Assembly: GCA_001642415.1 (NCBI GenBank)
Contig: LTDK01000065.1
Location: 54,934 to 118,933 of the forward strand
Source of the DNA: Nematocida ironsii
Taxonomy: Eukaryota > Microsporidia
Reading direction: 5' to 3'
DNA: 64,000 bases
In this document: positions 27,311 to 37,805 of the stretch, piece by piece
How positions within the stretch are numbered: the first letter of the stretch is position 1
How the letters are laid out: every line of letters begins with the position of its first letter
Made by a program: the position numbers and the translations under genes
The notes under the pieces: model-generated
The model's database searches: none
What the model saw: only the letters and a program-made list of their open reading frames with translations
What the model was told of the DNA's origin: nothing

Positions 27311-29773
27311 ATGGAAAATAAAAAGTTCATGACAAGAGTTTATACCTGGGGGGCGGGTGATGCCGGCCAGCTGGGAGCAGATACAGAAGAAGGAATGAGT
27401 ACCAAGCCAGTGGAGCTAGTGTACTTTAGCAACAAAAGAATAACAGAGGTGGTTTGTGGAGGGATGCATTCACTTGCCCTCTCTATTGACGGGTCCCTTT
27501 ATTCGTGGGGGTGCAATGATGAAGGTGTGTTAGGTAGATCTGGGGATGAGGAAAAACCTGACAGAATTACATTCCCTGAGGATGTAAAAATTAAGAAGGC
27601 AGTGGCTGGGGATTCAATATCTGCTGCTGTGGATGAGAATGACAATCTGTGGACATGGGGACTGTTCCGTGGGCCAGGTGGTGTGATTGGGCATTCTCTG
27701 AATAAGGATGGGTCTGTTTGTAAAATGGCCAAATCTCCTGTTAAAATCAGTGGCATTAAAGTGGCATCTGTTCAGGCAGGGTGCAATCATTTAGCAGTGG
27801 TGGATAATAAAGGCAAGTTGTACACCTGGGGAGATGGAGAGAATGGAAAATTAGGAAGGTTAATCAGCAGGCGATCAAAGAGCACAGACTGCTTGTCTCC
27901 TAAGGTGGCTATGGCATCAGCAAGTGCTGCAGTGACAGGAGCATACCACTCATTTGCCATTAAAAGAATCAATGGAAAAGGAGAAAAGAGTAATTCTCTG
28001 GCAAAGCAGTGTCTTTATACAGAAGGAAAGTTCTTTAAGGATACTAATGGGAATGAGATGTACTTATACGACCAGAAGAGAGAAGATCTGACAGCAGATC
28101 AAATGGAAGAAGGCAGGAAAAGAAAGGTTCCTTCTAGTTCAAAGTACAAGTACATTAGAATTACACCAGAAACACAGGTACCCAAAGATATCTTGTACCC
28201 ACCTAAAGGGATGACAGTGTACTGCACTTCAAAAGGAGAGCTCACACTTGATCCAAACCAAGGAAAAAAGATAGTTCTTCCTACAACAAGAATGAGAGTG
28301 CTTGAGACTGATGTACCCGCACCAGTGAGCAATTCTTCATCTGATGAAGTGGCGCCTATTACCAAGAGTATTCGAGAGATTGAAGATGAGGAGGAGAAGG
28401 GTAAAATCACAGAGGAAGATCTGTGCTTATATGCAGAGTACTACAAGCTAGAACCAGGAAAGGAGAAAAAGGTAACAATAGTATGCGATGGTATTGAGAA
28501 AGAAGTTGTTTTGACTGGAAATAGCCGTAAGGTTGAAAAACCAGCAAAGAAACCACGCAGTGCTGCAGCAGCAGAAATGATCCGGAAAGCTAAAGAGGCC
28601 AGTATGAAGGCAAAGAAAGAAGAAAGCATGGGTAGTGACACAGAAAAGAAGTTAGAAGAGAAAGAGAAGGCTAAAAACCATGCAGATTCAGATGAAGAGA
28701 CGCAGGAGAGTGAAGAGACAGATGCAAGCACATCAGTTGATAGTGAAGAAAAGATGGAGACAGAGAATGCATTAAAGAGTAAACCAGAGGATAATAATGG
28801 CAGCAAGACTGTTTCTAATACAGAAGAACGGAGTAAACCAAATAATATTGCAAATGCTTTACCTCACTCTACCACAGACACAGGACAGAAAGTTGCTTCA
28901 GACCCGAAGGATAGTGCGGAACCAAGCAAAGGCACCCCAGAGGGAAGCAACAAAGTAGTTGACCCCGGGGCGGATGCTATTAATGTAGATAGTAAACAAG
29001 CCAGCGCAGATGCAAGTACGCCTATACAGAGGGTAAGGAAGAGGAAGATTGGCAGTGCAAAGGAGGAAATTAAGAGGAAGAAACAGAAAAAGAAGAGGAA
29101 AACTCTGGTGAAGAAGGTGCCCAGGGACAAGCTGATAGTGCCAGGCCATGGTGGTAACTTTATACTGTTTAATGAGGTGCAGAGAATGTTCCTGTTTGAC
29201 CGAAGAAGAAAAGATATTTCAACCGCAGAGAATTCAAAGAAAGTAAAGTTTTCTGCATCTGGAGTAAATAATTATGGCCAAGCACCGAATGCCAATGAAA
29301 AAGGAACATGGGGCCCGTGGATGGACTATTCCAAAGACGATACAGGACCATCTACTTTTGTAAAAGGCATGGGCGGTGAGCACAGCACACACATTCTTGA
29401 TGCAAATGGCACTCTCTGGGGCCTGGGAAGGAATACTTTTGGCCAGCTGGGAGTTGGTGACAATGAAAATAGGACAGAATTTACCAAATGTGCCATCTCA
29501 AATGTGGATGATTTTGCAATTACAGCCTCGCACGGAATGGCTATGTCGCAGGGCAAAGCATATACCTGGGGGTTCGGTGAAGAAGGGCAGCTGGGATATG
29601 AGGCAGATAAAGAAGTCTCCCCTAAAGAAGTAGATTTTGGAAATGAGATAGTTATTAGTGTCGGTGCAGGCGGACAGCACTCTGCCATTGTTACCGCAGT
29701 GGATGTGACAGAAAACACAGAATTAAGCAATCAGGATGTAATTTTCGGAGTAAATTGCTCGGCCAGTACGTAG
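27311..29773 (+). CDS. RCC1-like Ran guanine nucleotide exchange factor with large internal insertion
   Basis: RCC1 loads Ran with GTP on chromatin and so powers nuclear transport. I start at 27311 (MENKKFMTRVYTWG), since the propeller begins at once; the longer ORF from 27260 adds 17 unlikely residues. Four RCC1 repeats are clear in the first 230 residues (GxGxxGQLG, SWGCNDEGVLGR, LWTWGLFRG, LYTWGDGENGKLGR). About 400 residues of charged, Lys/Glu/Ser-rich sequence follow, ending in a strong nuclear localisation signal (RKRKIG...KRKKQKKKRK). The remaining repeats come after (WGLGRNTFGQLG, YTWGFGEEGQLG). A propeller of seven blades split by such a long disordered insertion is unusual. Total 820 residues versus about 420-480 in the usual protein. 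Confidence 0.85.
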   Translation: MENKKFMTRVYTWGAGDAGQLGADTEEGMSTKPVELVYFSNKRITEVVCGGMHSLALSIDGSLYSWGCNDEGVLGRSGDEEKPDRITFPEDVKIKKAVAGDSISAAVDENDNLWTWGLFRGPGGVIGHSLNKDGSVCKMAKSPVKISGIKVASVQAGCNHLAVVDNKGKLYTWGDGENGKLGRLISRRSKSTDCLSPKVAMASASAAVTGAYHSFAIKRINGKGEKSNSLAKQCLYTEGKFFKDTNGNEMYLYDQKREDLTADQMEEGRKRKVPSSSKYKYIRITPETQVPKDILYPPKGMTVYCTSKGELTLDPNQGKKIVLPTTRMRVLETDVPAPVSNSSSDEVAPITKSIREIEDEEEKGKITEEDLCLYAEYYKLEPGKEKKVTIVCDGIEKEVVLTGNSRKVEKPAKKPRSAAAAEMIRKAKEASMKAKKEESMGSDTEKKLEEKEKAKNHADSDEETQESEETDASTSVDSEEKMETENALKSKPEDNNGSKTVSNTEERSKPNNIANALPHSTTDTGQKVASDPKDSAEPSKGTPEGSNKVVDPGADAINVDSKQASADASTPIQRVRKRKIGSAKEEIKRKKQKKKRKTLVKKVPRDKLIVPGHGGNFILFNEVQRMFLFDRRRKDISTAENSKKVKFSASGVNNYGQAPNANEKGTWGPWMDYSKDDTGPSTFVKGMGGEHSTHILDANGTLWGLGRNTFGQLGVGDNENRTEFTKCAISNVDDFAITASHGMAMSQGKAYTWGFGEEGQLGYEADKEVSPKEVDFGNEIVISVGAGGQHSAIVTAVDVTENTELSNQDVIFGVNCSAST

Positions 29774-30479
29774 TGGTGGGTAATCATAACAAGAAAAGAA
29801 ATAAACCAGGACAGCAGCAGATAATAAGGTACACAGGAAAACTTCACTACAGCAAAGTAGGCTGTGGTGATGTTAGTGTAGTAATAATAGTAAAAGGACA
29901 CTAACCGTGAAAATACCTGTACACTCTGCTCTCCTGTATCTTATCCTATTATAATAGGAGAATTTAGTCCTAGCTTAATAATAAGTGTTTGGCTGGTCAG
30001 TCGCTGCTTTTACTATTTAAGAGTTGAATTATTCGTGGATATGGGGTCATTTGCTCACAGGATTCATTATGTTTGTTATTAATGACTGCCTTGCAGCTAA
30101 TGATTAGACAGTGCGGTGAAGTATACCGTGCTATCATACCCTAAACTCAGATACATTCACATATTCATAATAGTAAAACAGTCCATCATTAATAAAATCA
30201 GATTCACTTATTCCTTATACATTCAAGTATTAATACCACTGAGTAGAACACTAAATGCACCGTATGGATATAATACTAAAATATACTGGTAGAACATAAA
30301 TATACTTGGTTCTGTTTACTATTAGTATATTCTTTATGTAAATTATGCATAATAACACGAATTACATATGGTGCACTGTTTTATAGTTTATTCTTATAGT
30401 ACTCTGGGAAGTGTATGCATAAGCCTATTTTATTCTGTTATAATAGCTGCCTGTGAAATACAGATTATTTTTATTCTGT
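29774..30479. other. Intergenic, about 700 bp
   Basis: The first 350 bp are less AT-rich than other spacers. It holds a perfect 16-bp palindrome, TCCTATTATAATAGGA (29944-29959). A structured RNA is possible, but no SRP, RNase P or snRNA signature could be matched. Confidence 0.4.
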
Positions 30480-31358
30480 ATGGAGAATAACCATGAAGAA
30501 GCACAGTACCTACAGTTAATAAAGCGCATACTTGATGGTGGAGCACAGAAAATGGACAGAACTGGCACAGGGACAATTGCAGTGTTTGGTGACATGGCAC
30601 GGTATTCTCTTGAGAATGACAGTTTTCCTCTACTTACCACAAAGAAAGTTCCATTCAGAGTAGTTGCAGAAGAACTTCTGTTCTTTATTCGTGGGCAAAC
30701 AGACAATAGAATACTGAAAAAGAAGAACGTAAACATATGGACACTGAATGGAACAGAAGAGTTTCTTCGGTCTCGCGGCATAACCAGAAGAGAGGATGAT
30801 CTTGGTCCAATTTACGGGTACCAGTGGAGACATTTTGGTGCAGAGTACAAAACCTGCGAGGATGACTATTCTAATAAAGGCATTGACCAGTTAAACCAAG
30901 TGATTGAGGAATTAAAAACAAATCCAAACAGTCGCCGTATGATTGTATGTGCATGGAATCCATGCGATCTAGACCAGATGGCTCTTCCTCCATGCCATGT
31001 CTTATTCCAGTTCGTTGTAGTAAATGGAAAGCTAAACTGCATGTTATACCAAAGATCTGGTGATGTAGGGCTAGGAGTGCCTTTTAATATTGCAAGTTAT
31101 GCCCTACTCCTTAAAATGGTCTCGTATCTAACCAATATTCCAGCAGGTGAGTTTGCCCACGTACTTTCTGATGCTCATATATACTCCAATCACATAGCTC
31201 AGCTAACAGAGCAAGTAAAGCGCGTGCCATACAAGTTCCCAACTCTTAAAATATCCCCAGCAGTAAAAAGAGAAAGAATTGATGATTTCCAAATTGAAGA
31301 CTTCATTCTGGATGGGTACACACACCACCCACCAATTAAAATGGACATGTCTGCATAG
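30480..31358 (+). CDS. Thymidylate synthase
   Basis: Converts dUMP and methylene-tetrahydrofolate to dTMP. The start at 30480 (MENNHEEAQYLQLIKRIL) gives 292 residues, the normal size; the ORF from 30453 adds nine hydrophobic residues. Signature sequences run the full length: DRTGTGT, FPLLTTKKVPFR, LGPIYGYQWRHFGA, NPCDLDQMALPPCHVLFQF with the catalytic Cys, QRSGDVGLGVPFNIASY, and the C-terminal IKMDMSA that closes over the active site. It stands alone, not fused to DHFR. Confidence 0.96.
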   Translation: MENNHEEAQYLQLIKRILDGGAQKMDRTGTGTIAVFGDMARYSLENDSFPLLTTKKVPFRVVAEELLFFIRGQTDNRILKKKNVNIWTLNGTEEFLRSRGITRREDDLGPIYGYQWRHFGAEYKTCEDDYSNKGIDQLNQVIEELKTNPNSRRMIVCAWNPCDLDQMALPPCHVLFQFVVVNGKLNCMLYQRSGDVGLGVPFNIASYALLLKMVSYLTNIPAGEFAHVLSDAHIYSNHIAQLTEQVKRVPYKFPTLKISPAVKRERIDDFQIEDFILDGYTHHPPIKMDMSA

Positions 31359-31660
31359 TAAAACATCTGAAAAAGAGTATTTTTAACGAATTTTCAGTTT
31401 CTGCTAAAAATGCTCTTAATAATTATTTTGAGGTATTATCGCTTTTATTGGCTAATATTAGGAAATTAAAAATAAAAGTATACTTCCATATTTAGTAATG
31501 TACGTTAAAAAATCAAAATATTTTAAGTATTTCCATGTAATTATCAATATAAAACACCAAATACATTTAATCTAAGATAATCCGAACTTTTCTTATAATG
31601 CCCTTTTATACTTTTGGTGCTTTTATTATATTTTACTGTATGATTATGTGATATAATAGC
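31359..31660. other. Intergenic between convergent genes
   Basis: 302 bp, AT-rich. A variant ATAATCCGAACTTT lies near 31576. Nothing else recognised. Confidence 0.4.
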
Positions 31661-32011
31661 TTATTCCACGCTATATTGTAAGATATCTACTACCTGGCCT
31701 ATATAATCATCTGTTATTGGATCTTTACCTGTTCTCTTTATGGTTTTTAATACTTCCTTCTTTGTTTTTTCAAACAGTTCTAATGTCCGGGTTAACTCTG
31801 TGTGCAGTATTTTATTTATTGGGGCATTGCACATAATAGAATTGGTTATATCCAGCATATATTTACAATGAACTTTAGACAGAGAATCCTCTAATATCTG
31901 TAATAATATATCATATTTCATTCTCTTAGATATTTTAGACTTATTCAAAGTGTTTGTTCTGGATTCTGCTGCTTTTTTAACACTTTTTAGTTCTTCTATA
32001 ATGTGGTTCAT
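31661..32011 (-). CDS. Small helical protein, unknown
   Basis: 116 residues, almost all predicted helix, with Lys/Glu-rich heptad-like stretches at 1-45 and 75-95. No signal peptide or membrane segment. Such proteins often belong to complexes (kinetochore, Mediator, tether), but no family is recognised. Its start is 26 bp from the divergent RING gene start. Confidence 0.55.
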   Translation of the reverse strand: MNHIIEELKSVKKAAESRTNTLNKSKISKRMKYDILLQILEDSLSKVHCKYMLDITNSIMCNAPINKILHTELTRTLELFEKTKKEVLKTIKRTGKDPITDDYIGQVVDILQYSVE

Positions 32012-32037
32012 GTATAATAAATTTTAATTTTACTTTA

Positions 32038-32616
32038 ATGACACGGCCAAAGATGCCCGCACATAATATTCCATCAGATAGAGCAAGTTCATCAAAAACA
32101 CAAATTGAACACTTATTAAACGAGATTTTTGTTGGAAGAAAAAGGCTTAAAAATGCACGAACTCAGATAAAAGCTCATAAAACCACTGTATCCGTAAAAG
32201 AGTCTGTTATAACAGAAATTAAAAAAAGGGAAGAACAGTGTACATCTACACCATTACCTCAGAATATATCTGTTATACTTAATACACTGAACAGGGACAG
32301 GAATGACTGGAAATATATGGCAGAACAACCTGTTCTGAGAGAGGGTACTACAACTAAAATAATAGACATCAGGAAACCTGCACTAAAAAAACAGCACATA
32401 AAATACGTAAAGTATAAGGACGGAATAAGCACAGAAAGTATAAGTAATAATGAACTGTGCGCAATATGCTTACATAAGTATACATCCATTAATATATGCG
32501 GAATTCTTCGATGTAATCATTTTTATCATAAAAAATGCATTAATTCTCATATATCCACCGCTGGTTACTGTCCTATATGTAGAAGAGATGTAATTAGTGG
32601 TTTAATCAACCAGTGA
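32038..32616 (+). CDS. RING-H2 finger protein, probable E3 ubiquitin ligase
   Basis: 192 residues. The C-terminus is a textbook RING-H2: Cys141, Cys144, Cys159, His161, His164, Cys167, Cys178, Cys181, with CPICRR at the end. Such domains recruit a ubiquitin-charged E2. The N-terminal 135 residues are basic and helical, with no membrane segment, so the substrate-binding part is not identifiable. An internal start at residue 6 is possible. Confidence 0.85.
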   Translation: MTRPKMPAHNIPSDRASSSKTQIEHLLNEIFVGRKRLKNARTQIKAHKTTVSVKESVITEIKKREEQCTSTPLPQNISVILNTLNRDRNDWKYMAEQPVLREGTTTKIIDIRKPALKKQHIKYVKYKDGISTESISNNELCAICLHKYTSINICGILRCNHFYHKKCINSHISTAGYCPICRRDVISGLINQ

Positions 32617-32939
32617 TGAGTGCTTTATATGTATTATGTACTATAAATGTATAAACAGAAATTAAATTTCTGAATATTTAAATTTTCTATTCTGTCTCTA
32701 TTAATAATATTCTTTTTATGCGCTGTTCTTGTGGTGTATTCTGAAAATAACAGAAATTTCTGAATTGGTAACCAGAGGTATTATTCATTATTTGAGAGTA
32801 TTTCTATGTGATTTTACAGTATTATGCTAAAATATCCAAAAATACAGAATTTCTATTTTTTGGGTTATTTCAGTTTTTGAATATTTCATTCATTCACAGT
32901 CCTTGCATTTAAATATTTTTTTATATTTGACCCCAGTAC
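32617..32939. other. Intergenic upstream of eS24
   Basis: 323 bp of AT-rich spacer. A weak reverse motif (TTTGGGTTATTTCAG near 32858) lies about 80 bp before eS24. Confidence 0.4.
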
Positions 32940-33353
32940 ATGACAAACACAATAAAAATACTAGAGAAGAAACAGAATCCACTTCTTGACAGAATGGAGT
33001 TGTCCTTGTCCGTCTACCACCCATGCAGTGGTACACCAAACAAAAAGGAAATATCAAAGATGCTGAGCGAGCAGCTTAACACCTCCACTGATAACATTGT
33101 TGTAAAGGATTGCTACACTAGATTTGGTACACACATTTCATCCGCTGCAGCCAAGATATACAACAAGAAGTCTAGTTTAGAAAAGATTGAGCACAAATTC
33201 ATTCTTAACAGAATCATAAAAGAGAAGGAAGGAAAGGAAATAACAAAGCTTCCCAGAAAATTAAGAAAGGAAGACAAGAACAAGAAGAAGAAGATCAGAG
33301 GAACAATTGCAGCCCTTCAGAAGAAAGTGGAGAAGAGACAGCAGAGGCAATAG
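32940..33353 (+). CDS. 40S ribosomal protein eS24
   Basis: 137 residues, the usual size. NPLLDRMELSLSVYHP...PNKKEISKML and DNIVVKDCYTRFGTHISSAAAKIYN match the eS24 core (I-V-F-G-F-x-T-x-F-G...A-x-I-Y-D). The C-terminus is a basic tail (KKKKIRGTIAAL) as in the family. CCCC lies nine bases before the ATG. Confidence 0.93.
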   Translation: MTNTIKILEKKQNPLLDRMELSLSVYHPCSGTPNKKEISKMLSEQLNTSTDNIVVKDCYTRFGTHISSAAAKIYNKKSSLEKIEHKFILNRIIKEKEGKEITKLPRKLRKEDKNKKKKIRGTIAALQKKVEKRQQRQ

Positions 33354-33384
33354 TTAAATAAAATCTGCTATTATTAATTTTTTT

Positions 33385-34491
33385 ATGGTGTGTATATCTA
33401 GTAACAGACTGTGTAAGAATAAAAGCAAGAGAAATAATAAATTGCGAATTCCAGATGATCCATCTCCTGTGCATGCACCAGAGCGCATGGATTCCTATTC
33501 TTTTATTGAAAGTGATATTGAAAATGTACCAAGTATATGCCAGGAGGTAAGTGATTCCATGCGGAGAGAACTGTCCAATGAGAGTGTTATACACGAATAC
33601 AGTAATATAACTAAAAATTTAGAAAATACTGCAGAATATAACCAAACACGGAGTAACTCAGAAAATAATTATATGAAAGAGAAATTAATGCGCACAGAGT
33701 GTGAACAGAATAATTATGAGAGGATAAATAGCACAGCCAATACACAGGAAAACATGAGTTATGCTAAAGACATATCTAGTAATATTATAGTTAACAGTGT
33801 GTGTAGTACAGAAAATGAAGTGGGGTGCTGTAGTAGAGAGAATGTCGCATTAGAAAATAATGACAAAGATAAAAATTTTAAAATAGATTCTAAATCAGAG
33901 ATTACTGCACTGGAAGAGGATAATTCACATTCTATACTAGAAAGATTAAATATTTCAGAAATTATGGACATGTCTGGTTTATTGAATGTTCTTGGAATGT
34001 CTTGTGATTATACTGCATTGGAAGATAATAAGAATACAGAGAATAATAATGAAAATATAAGGGAGCCACAGATAAGAAATACTCTTTGTCCAATTGATAT
34101 ATCAGTACTGAATACGTTAAAAGAAAACTATAATATATCTACACCAGATGATAATAGAGTGCATATAAACTATAATTCTATATACTACAATATACCAAAG
34201 ACCATATATAATATTATAAGTGTTTGTGGATATTTCTGTATTTATTATGGCGGGTACTTACTTTCACATATTTTAAGTATTACTGAGAGAGTTAATAAGG
34301 CCTTTAATGGGAATAAGGCAGTGAAATATATTTTATACAGTGCAATTATATACTTGATTTATTCTGTTTTATATACAGTGATACGGTGTATATATTATAT
34401 AATATACACTATGTATTATATATTTGATATTGTAGTTGTTTTTATACTGCTGTTTAATATACTTCGTAGAATATTTACTGGTGATAATTGA
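33385..34491 (+). CDS. C-terminally membrane-anchored acidic protein, unknown
   Basis: 368 residues. Residues 1-265 are hydrophilic, rich in Asn, Glu and Ser, with no clear domain. Residues about 270-365 hold three hydrophobic, Tyr/Ile-rich helices, then a short basic end (RRIFTGDN). Topology suggests a large cytosolic N-terminus. It begins 31 bp after eS24. No family recognised. Confidence 0.65.
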   Translation: MVCISSNRLCKNKSKRNNKLRIPDDPSPVHAPERMDSYSFIESDIENVPSICQEVSDSMRRELSNESVIHEYSNITKNLENTAEYNQTRSNSENNYMKEKLMRTECEQNNYERINSTANTQENMSYAKDISSNIIVNSVCSTENEVGCCSRENVALENNDKDKNFKIDSKSEITALEEDNSHSILERLNISEIMDMSGLLNVLGMSCDYTALEDNKNTENNNENIREPQIRNTLCPIDISVLNTLKENYNISTPDDNRVHINYNSIYYNIPKTIYNIISVCGYFCIYYGGYLLSHILSITERVNKAFNGNKAVKYILYSAIIYLIYSVLYTVIRCIYYIIYTMYYIFDIVVVFILLFNILRRIFTGDN

Positions 34492-34911
34492 ACATGCGCA
34501 TCACTCATCATTATATGTTGTATAACTTATAGTGTATTTTTTACGCCCTGTGATATATTTTTATTTATTCCTGTATTCTTTTATTATTTCTCGTTGTATA
34601 AAAATGAAATAGCCCAGAATACCCAACAAAATATACACACTATGCGCATACTGGTAAATTATTCTATTCTAGTATAATATTTATACTGCATAGAATTAAA
34701 ATAAATTACTTATCAAGTATGTCTACTTGTCTCATATTTATAGTTATTTTACTATGCCATATTTTAGGCCATTTCTGTTATTTCTAGTTGTGTATGCTCT
34801 ACAATACTGAATTGTTTATTAATTTTTATTTTTAACCGATATTTCTTGATTTTTAATATTGTAAATTATTTATAACTGAAAATAGATAATATTTTATTTT
34901 CTGGTATACCC
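34492..34911. other. Intergenic, 420 bp
   Basis: AT-rich spacer before the Ski2-type helicase. Nothing recognised except CCC directly before the helicase ATG. Confidence 0.4.
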
Positions 34912-37566
34912 ATGCATAGGAAATATCAGAAAGCGAGGGAAGGCAGTGAAATTAATAGTGTATGTGATTCTTCAATGGTAGAGCAGTTGATTATTGCACA
35001 GAATGCGGTAATAAACACAAAGTGGGCACTTAAAACAGCAGAGCTACCAAAAGGGTCAGACCTAACAGAGACAGAATTATACAAAAAAGTGGATATGATA
35101 TATTCCACAAGAAAACATGATAAAATACATACGGACATTCTGCAAGAGAACAAGAAATACTTCAATTTTGAGTATTTTAATGGAGTGCAGTCTTTGGCTC
35201 TGGATACATTATATAACACAAGAGAGAACAGTTTAATAGCAGCTCCCACTGGCACAGGAAAGACAGAACTAGCAATATTAGCCATTCTTAAAGAATATCA
35301 GACATATGGTAGAGAATGCTTTATTGTTGTCCTGGCCCCTACTAAGCCATTAATAAATTCATTAGAGCAGACACTTAAGAATAGAGTGGGTGAAATTCTA
35401 AGTATAATGCAAGATACAACAGACAATGAAAGAGTGGCAAGGTACGATACAAATATTCTTATTACCACACCAGAACGTTATGACATTCTTACAATGAAAG
35501 GAAGAGTATCACCAAGCCTTCTAATTATCGATGAGATTCATATTTTAGAGGAAAGCAGAGGAGGAGTACTAGAAAGTGTTATTATTCGAAGTAAAGGGGT
35601 TTGTGGCATGCGAATAGTAGGCATAAGTGCCACTGTGCCTAATTATAGAGATGTAGCAGAGTTTATTTCTGCTAAGGAGGAGCACTCTTACTACTTCAAT
35701 TACCTGTTTAAGGAAATACCCATAAAATACAGTGTTATTGGGATAAAAAAGGGAAATAAGACAGTGAAAAGAATAAAAAGGGCAGAAAAACATTCTGCAC
35801 TGGATTCTGACTATTCTAATAAGAATAATGAGAATATAAGTAAAGATAGGCATCTAGATGAAAATACTAAAGAAGATGAATTTGCCTGTTATAATGACAG
35901 TTCTTATAAATATCTTAATGCACTGCATAATACACTCATGGAAATAACCCGAAATACGCTAATATTTATAAATAATAGAAAAGAATGTATTTTAGTGGCT
36001 GAGTATATAAGGAAGAATATACTCAAAAATACATGTAAAGTACTTGATTTGCCTACAATACTTAATGTGGTAGAATCATCCATTCCAGATGTATTAATGG
36101 ATAAAGAACAATTTATATGCGGTATAAAGGAAATGCTAGAACTTCTCTCATATGGAATTGCTGTACACCACGCAAGTATATCAAAAGAGGTAAGAAATGC
36201 AGTTGAATTGCTTTTTAAGAAGGGACTTATTAGTATTATATGCTGTACTAGTACACTGGCCTGTGGTGTAAATCTGCCTGCTAATAATGTGATTATATAC
36301 AAAACAAATAAGCCAGTTGTTGGCCAAGCGTATACACTTGCTGAAATAGCTCAAATGAGCGGTCGAGCTGGCAGGAAGGGTCATACTGCATCTGGCTCTG
36401 TTGTAATTATAACTCAGGAGGAAGATATTGCTGCGTATGCTAAGGCAATTACATTTCAGTTTCCAGTAGAGAGCAAATCTGCTGAAACTCTCACTACAAG
36501 AGTACTGTATGAAATTGCAGTTAAGTTCAACCAGGAAAACTGCCAAAAAGACAAAACCACACCTAACACCTGTACAGATGTAAAAGAGATACTTCCTTCA
36601 AATGAAACAGACCATATACATTCTATGTGTAATAATCATATATGTTCTAGCAAAAAATACATTCCCGTTACTACAGAGTACATTATATCTTGGGTGTGCA
36701 TGACATACGGATATATTCGTGGAGTAAAGCATAATGAAACAAGAAAGTACTACACGCATACAAATGATCTGGTTAAAAATATATTAGACCAGTTGTTTAA
36801 ATGGAATATGATAGAGTGCACATATAATATCAAACCCACTGCACTCGGTAATATATCTTATACTTTCTATCTCCCACCCAGCACAGTTTATCATATACAG
36901 CAAGTGTTTATGTCTATTACAGAGTATAAGATAGATCTTGATGTAGGAGACATTTTATTACTGGTTAGTATAACAGATGATTATAAAGACTTAGAAAGAA
37001 ATACCACAGAGTACAGTAGTATACGCTATCCTATACGGCATAAAAACAGTCACATACATAAAATAGTACACACTGTAACAGATAGAGAGATTAATCCAGC
37101 TGTATCTATAATCATACAGAGGTATATAGATAACTGCAATGAAAATGTGTTTGATTCTTCCAGTGCTAAAGTACTTTCTACTATTAACAGAGTACTAGAA
37201 GGTATTCTGAGCATAGGTAAAATTTATCTCAATAGGTCTATATATTCCATTATAGATTTAGTAAAAACCATAAACACAAGAGAATGGAAATATTCAAAAA
37301 GTAGAAATAATTTAAATGTATTCTTAGAATTAAATAATTACACATTAACAATAACCAATCCAAGTAAAGACAAATTATTCATTGAAATAGTAAATGAAGA
37401 TAAAATCATACACAGAGATATAATAAGAAGAAGAAAGTACAAATACGTAATAGACCAAATATATAATTCTGTTTTAATAAGAATAGAGTCATTCACTATA
37501 TTTGCTAATCCATTCTCATTATACATCACAAACCCTTCTTTATTCACTAAATATCCCAATTCTTAA
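34912..37566 (+). CDS. Ski2-type DNA helicase, Mer3/HFM1-like
   Basis: 884 residues. YFNFEYFNGVQSLALDTL (Q-like region) precedes Walker A AAPTGTGKTE. Then TPERYDILT, Walker B DEIHIL, SRGGVLESVIIRSKG, and ISATVPNYRDVAEFISA. The helicase second half has AVHHASISKEVRNAVELLF, CTSTLACGVNLPA and MSGRAGRKGH. The RG-x-LE-x-V-I-x-R and SAT(V/I)PNxxDVAEx(I/L)S combination is typical of Mer3/HFM1, the meiotic crossover helicase, and also of Brr2/Slh1. The single helicase cassette and length favour Mer3. A Sec63-like C-terminus is not obvious. CCC lies directly before the ATG. Confidence 0.7.
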   Translation: MHRKYQKAREGSEINSVCDSSMVEQLIIAQNAVINTKWALKTAELPKGSDLTETELYKKVDMIYSTRKHDKIHTDILQENKKYFNFEYFNGVQSLALDTLYNTRENSLIAAPTGTGKTELAILAILKEYQTYGRECFIVVLAPTKPLINSLEQTLKNRVGEILSIMQDTTDNERVARYDTNILITTPERYDILTMKGRVSPSLLIIDEIHILEESRGGVLESVIIRSKGVCGMRIVGISATVPNYRDVAEFISAKEEHSYYFNYLFKEIPIKYSVIGIKKGNKTVKRIKRAEKHSALDSDYSNKNNENISKDRHLDENTKEDEFACYNDSSYKYLNALHNTLMEITRNTLIFINNRKECILVAEYIRKNILKNTCKVLDLPTILNVVESSIPDVLMDKEQFICGIKEMLELLSYGIAVHHASISKEVRNAVELLFKKGLISIICCTSTLACGVNLPANNVIIYKTNKPVVGQAYTLAEIAQMSGRAGRKGHTASGSVVIITQEEDIAAYAKAITFQFPVESKSAETLTTRVLYEIAVKFNQENCQKDKTTPNTCTDVKEILPSNETDHIHSMCNNHICSSKKYIPVTTEYIISWVCMTYGYIRGVKHNETRKYYTHTNDLVKNILDQLFKWNMIECTYNIKPTALGNISYTFYLPPSTVYHIQQVFMSITEYKIDLDVGDILLLVSITDDYKDLERNTTEYSSIRYPIRHKNSHIHKIVHTVTDREINPAVSIIIQRYIDNCNENVFDSSSAKVLSTINRVLEGILSIGKIYLNRSIYSIIDLVKTINTREWKYSKSRNNLNVFLELNNYTLTITNPSKDKLFIEIVNEDKIIHRDIIRRRKYKYVIDQIYNSVLIRIESFTIFANPFSLYITNPSLFTKYPNS

Positions 37567-37805
37567 ACTATAAATATAACCCGAATATAATCATAAATTA
37601 CTTCTACTATAAATTATTTCAGATGGTTCATGTCCTAATTAATTCTGTATACTCTGATTATACTCTGATACCTTCATATACTAATTGATTCTATTGTATA
37701 ATTAGTGTATAATCTGTTTATTTCTATATTTAAATAAATATTCTTAATTTCTAATTTTAAATTATTTACAGAAGATGTACACATTCTGTATAGAAATATT
37801 TATAT

